DNA of 64,000 nucleotides from assembly GCA_032433765.1 (NCBI GenBank), contig JAVIAB010000051.1, positions 51,424,030-51,488,029 of the forward strand. The letters are read 5' to 3'. Below the pieces are notes generated by a model. The model was not told the origin of the DNA. It ran no database searches and worked only from the letters and a program-made list of their open reading frames with translations. Both the position numbers and the translations under genes were made by a program. This stretch comes from Megaustenia siamemsis (taxonomy: Eukaryota; Mollusca; Gastropoda; Stylommatophora; Ariophantidae). Positions 56,701 to 59,700 of this stretch are shown one piece after another (within the stretch, counting starts at the first letter, position 1; each line of letters begins with the position of its first letter).

Positions 56701-59700
56701 GAAAAACAAGCTACTTGCATAATTCTTGATAGTCATAAAATGATGTGTGAGTATTGACTTGTAAGCACTTTTTATTACTTCTATAAAACTAAGGTTACTA
56801 TCATGACAGATCAAATTATAAGTAACCCTGCTATTAAATTATTCATTTGTGTACCTTAAAATATGCAAGTAGCGCTCAACAGTATGGCAATCACAAAGCA
56901 TTAACATCAAGTAGTAAAAAGCAATGAAACGTCCACAACTTTTTTCACAGAACTTATTTGTATCTTTTCATTTAAACTGTATCAATTCAATATTAATCTT
57001 GATACAAGGGACGATGTGGTACAGGACAGACTTAACAATTATTTCTTCAGTGTGGTTAATAGCTTGTGTGACATCAAAAAAAATAGCAGCCAAATAATGG
57101 AAAGAGGTTACAAAGGTTACATGAATTAGATCCCCCCCTCACAAGCAGTAACTATTACATATCCATATTGTCCTAGATTATTCCTGGCTCACATTTTTTG
57201 TTTAAAAATCATCTTTGCATGCAGACTAAACTATTAACTAAACATAGTAAGTATCCTTCATCACCCATGATGAATGAACAAGCATCAACATCATCTTTAC
57301 ATAAATCTTTATAATAATAACTTCTCACTTGTGTTCTAAGATTGCATTCAGATTAAAATGAATTTTCTTAAAATCACAAGAGTTGATAGTATTTTCTTGA
57401 GGAGAAAAAAAAAGAAGATAACTCACTGTTTTAGAGTGACAAGGGCTACACCTTCCATGAAATTAAAACCCATGACACGGCAGATGCATTTCGTGCCCTT
57501 CTCATATTTAGTGATATCTGGATTTTCTTCATCACTAAGTTGTTTTACCTGGAAAAAAGAAAAACAAAAACACCTGATATATATACATATATATATGAAA
57601 CAAACTTTCAATCTGTTATATGTATAAAAGATAACACGGAAAAAAATCATTTTTGCAGATACCCTGTTATAATTAAATCATTTTGATAAAATAAAAATAA
57701 AAAATATTGTGTTTTTATAACATAAAAAAGATAGCTAGACAGCACTTGAAAAAGACACAAAACATAGATACTTCATTTATATCTTATTTAAATTAATAAT
57801 GTAATTTGTATACAAGTCAGTTGTCGGTTCAGATATTTGGTTTTAGTAACCTTATTCATAAATATATGAAATAAAAAAATAATCTGTCCATCAAGATGTT
57901 CCAATTGAAAATTAAATTACCAGAACTCCACACTGAAAACCCATTAATTGTTTACTGCTTATGATGAGTTTTCAGATATCCATCAAGTGTCTATAAAATA
58001 GATGGTCAAAGCAAACAGATATGGATATTCTGATTTATTGTGCATTAATTCATAAATGTATGGACACCTGAAAGAACTCTGGGCATGGTAGTAAAATTGG
58101 CTACTATTTTATCTCTTAACAAAAGGAGACAACACTTGGTAGTTACTGCTAGGGCAGTCTAAAATGAGAGTTTATAGATCTTTTTATTTAATTAATTTTG
58201 CTATGGAAATGGTAGCCATCTTTGATAGCAAACTATCTAATATAGTCTTAAAATAATTTAAACCACACAAAAGAAGTCTTTTTTTTTATATGTCATTATC
58301 CTAGATAACTTTTACTAGCTTTGTGACATAAAACTGACCTGTAGGGGTAGTGTGATCAAGACACCCACAAAATTTGAAATGAAAAAAAAATGAAAGTTAC
58401 ATGTCACAAAACACATTTTAAAAAATATCTATTTGTAATAATTGTATTTTATGCTGTCTATTACCTCCCAAAATTATAGATCTATACTTGTGTGTTAAAT
58501 TTCATGCTGATATTTTGAAGGGTTATTGACTGAACTTTCTTCACACAAATGAAATCATGCATTTTAGACATTTTGTAAACAGAAATATAAGTAATGTATA
58601 AGAAAGATAAATTTTTTCAAAACCAATTCTGAAGCCAATTGAATACTAACAATGTAAAAGTCCTTTTGCAAAGTAATTCAACACATGTTAAGGAAATTGA
58701 ATATTACAAATTTCAAAAAGTTACCTTTTTTTTAAAAGGAAAATAGTGTAATTTGTATGCAAAATGCCCCCTTTACTTATGTGGCATTCATGCCAGAAAC
58801 TTACAGCTGCAAATCCTTTCACATTTTCTGGCAGTTTGAAATAGACACCCTTCTTTCTGGCTACATACGTCACAGTGCCCTCTAATGTTTTGCCAATACT
58901 TAGATTACCAAACAAATGCAATGGAGTTCCATTGAAGGTGACTATCTGTGGCAAGGCTGATAGCTGTATTATTTTACTTTGTGGGTTGATGTAGAGTATC
59001 CTCAATTGTACCTATCAAAAGATATCAGATCAACTTGAAACAATAGTGATGTTTGCATGAACAAAATTTCATTAAAAGTGAAAAATAACAAAATTACCAG
59101 TAGACAACATTGTCATATCTGATAAACATGAAGCAACATTCATAAAAGTTACAAACTAATAAAAACCAAATTTTTGTGTTAAAATATAAATGAGCAGTCA
59201 TTTTCACTACATTTCTAATAAATGTTACTGCACTTCTAGAGAAAAAAGAATCTATATAAAGCAACAAAAGAAATTACCCTAGTCTAATTAAATAAGACTG
59301 GGCACAAAAACTTTGGTTGAACATTAGGTCTGACTATGAACTATTCAGTGAGCCAGGTGGCATTGCAGGTAGTGCATTTGCCGGCTGACCTGTAGGTTTG
59401 GCGTTCACATGCCAGTTGAGTTAATTTTTTTCTAACCTAAATGGTTCCCAGGGTCCACCCAGATTCTTTAAATGGGTGCCAGGAATACTCTCTGGAAAGC
59501 TAAAGCAACATGGGAACAAACTGACTATTCCACCTCATATAGGTAAGACTTAGTACAAAGAATTTACTAACGCTTTATTACCCAACCCAACAGCAAATGA
59601 TATAACTTACATTTATCACCTACTCCCATTGATACTAACAACATAAGCTTTATAAAAATGTTTGAAACATGTAAATGTGTTGGAGAATCAGTAGTAACTT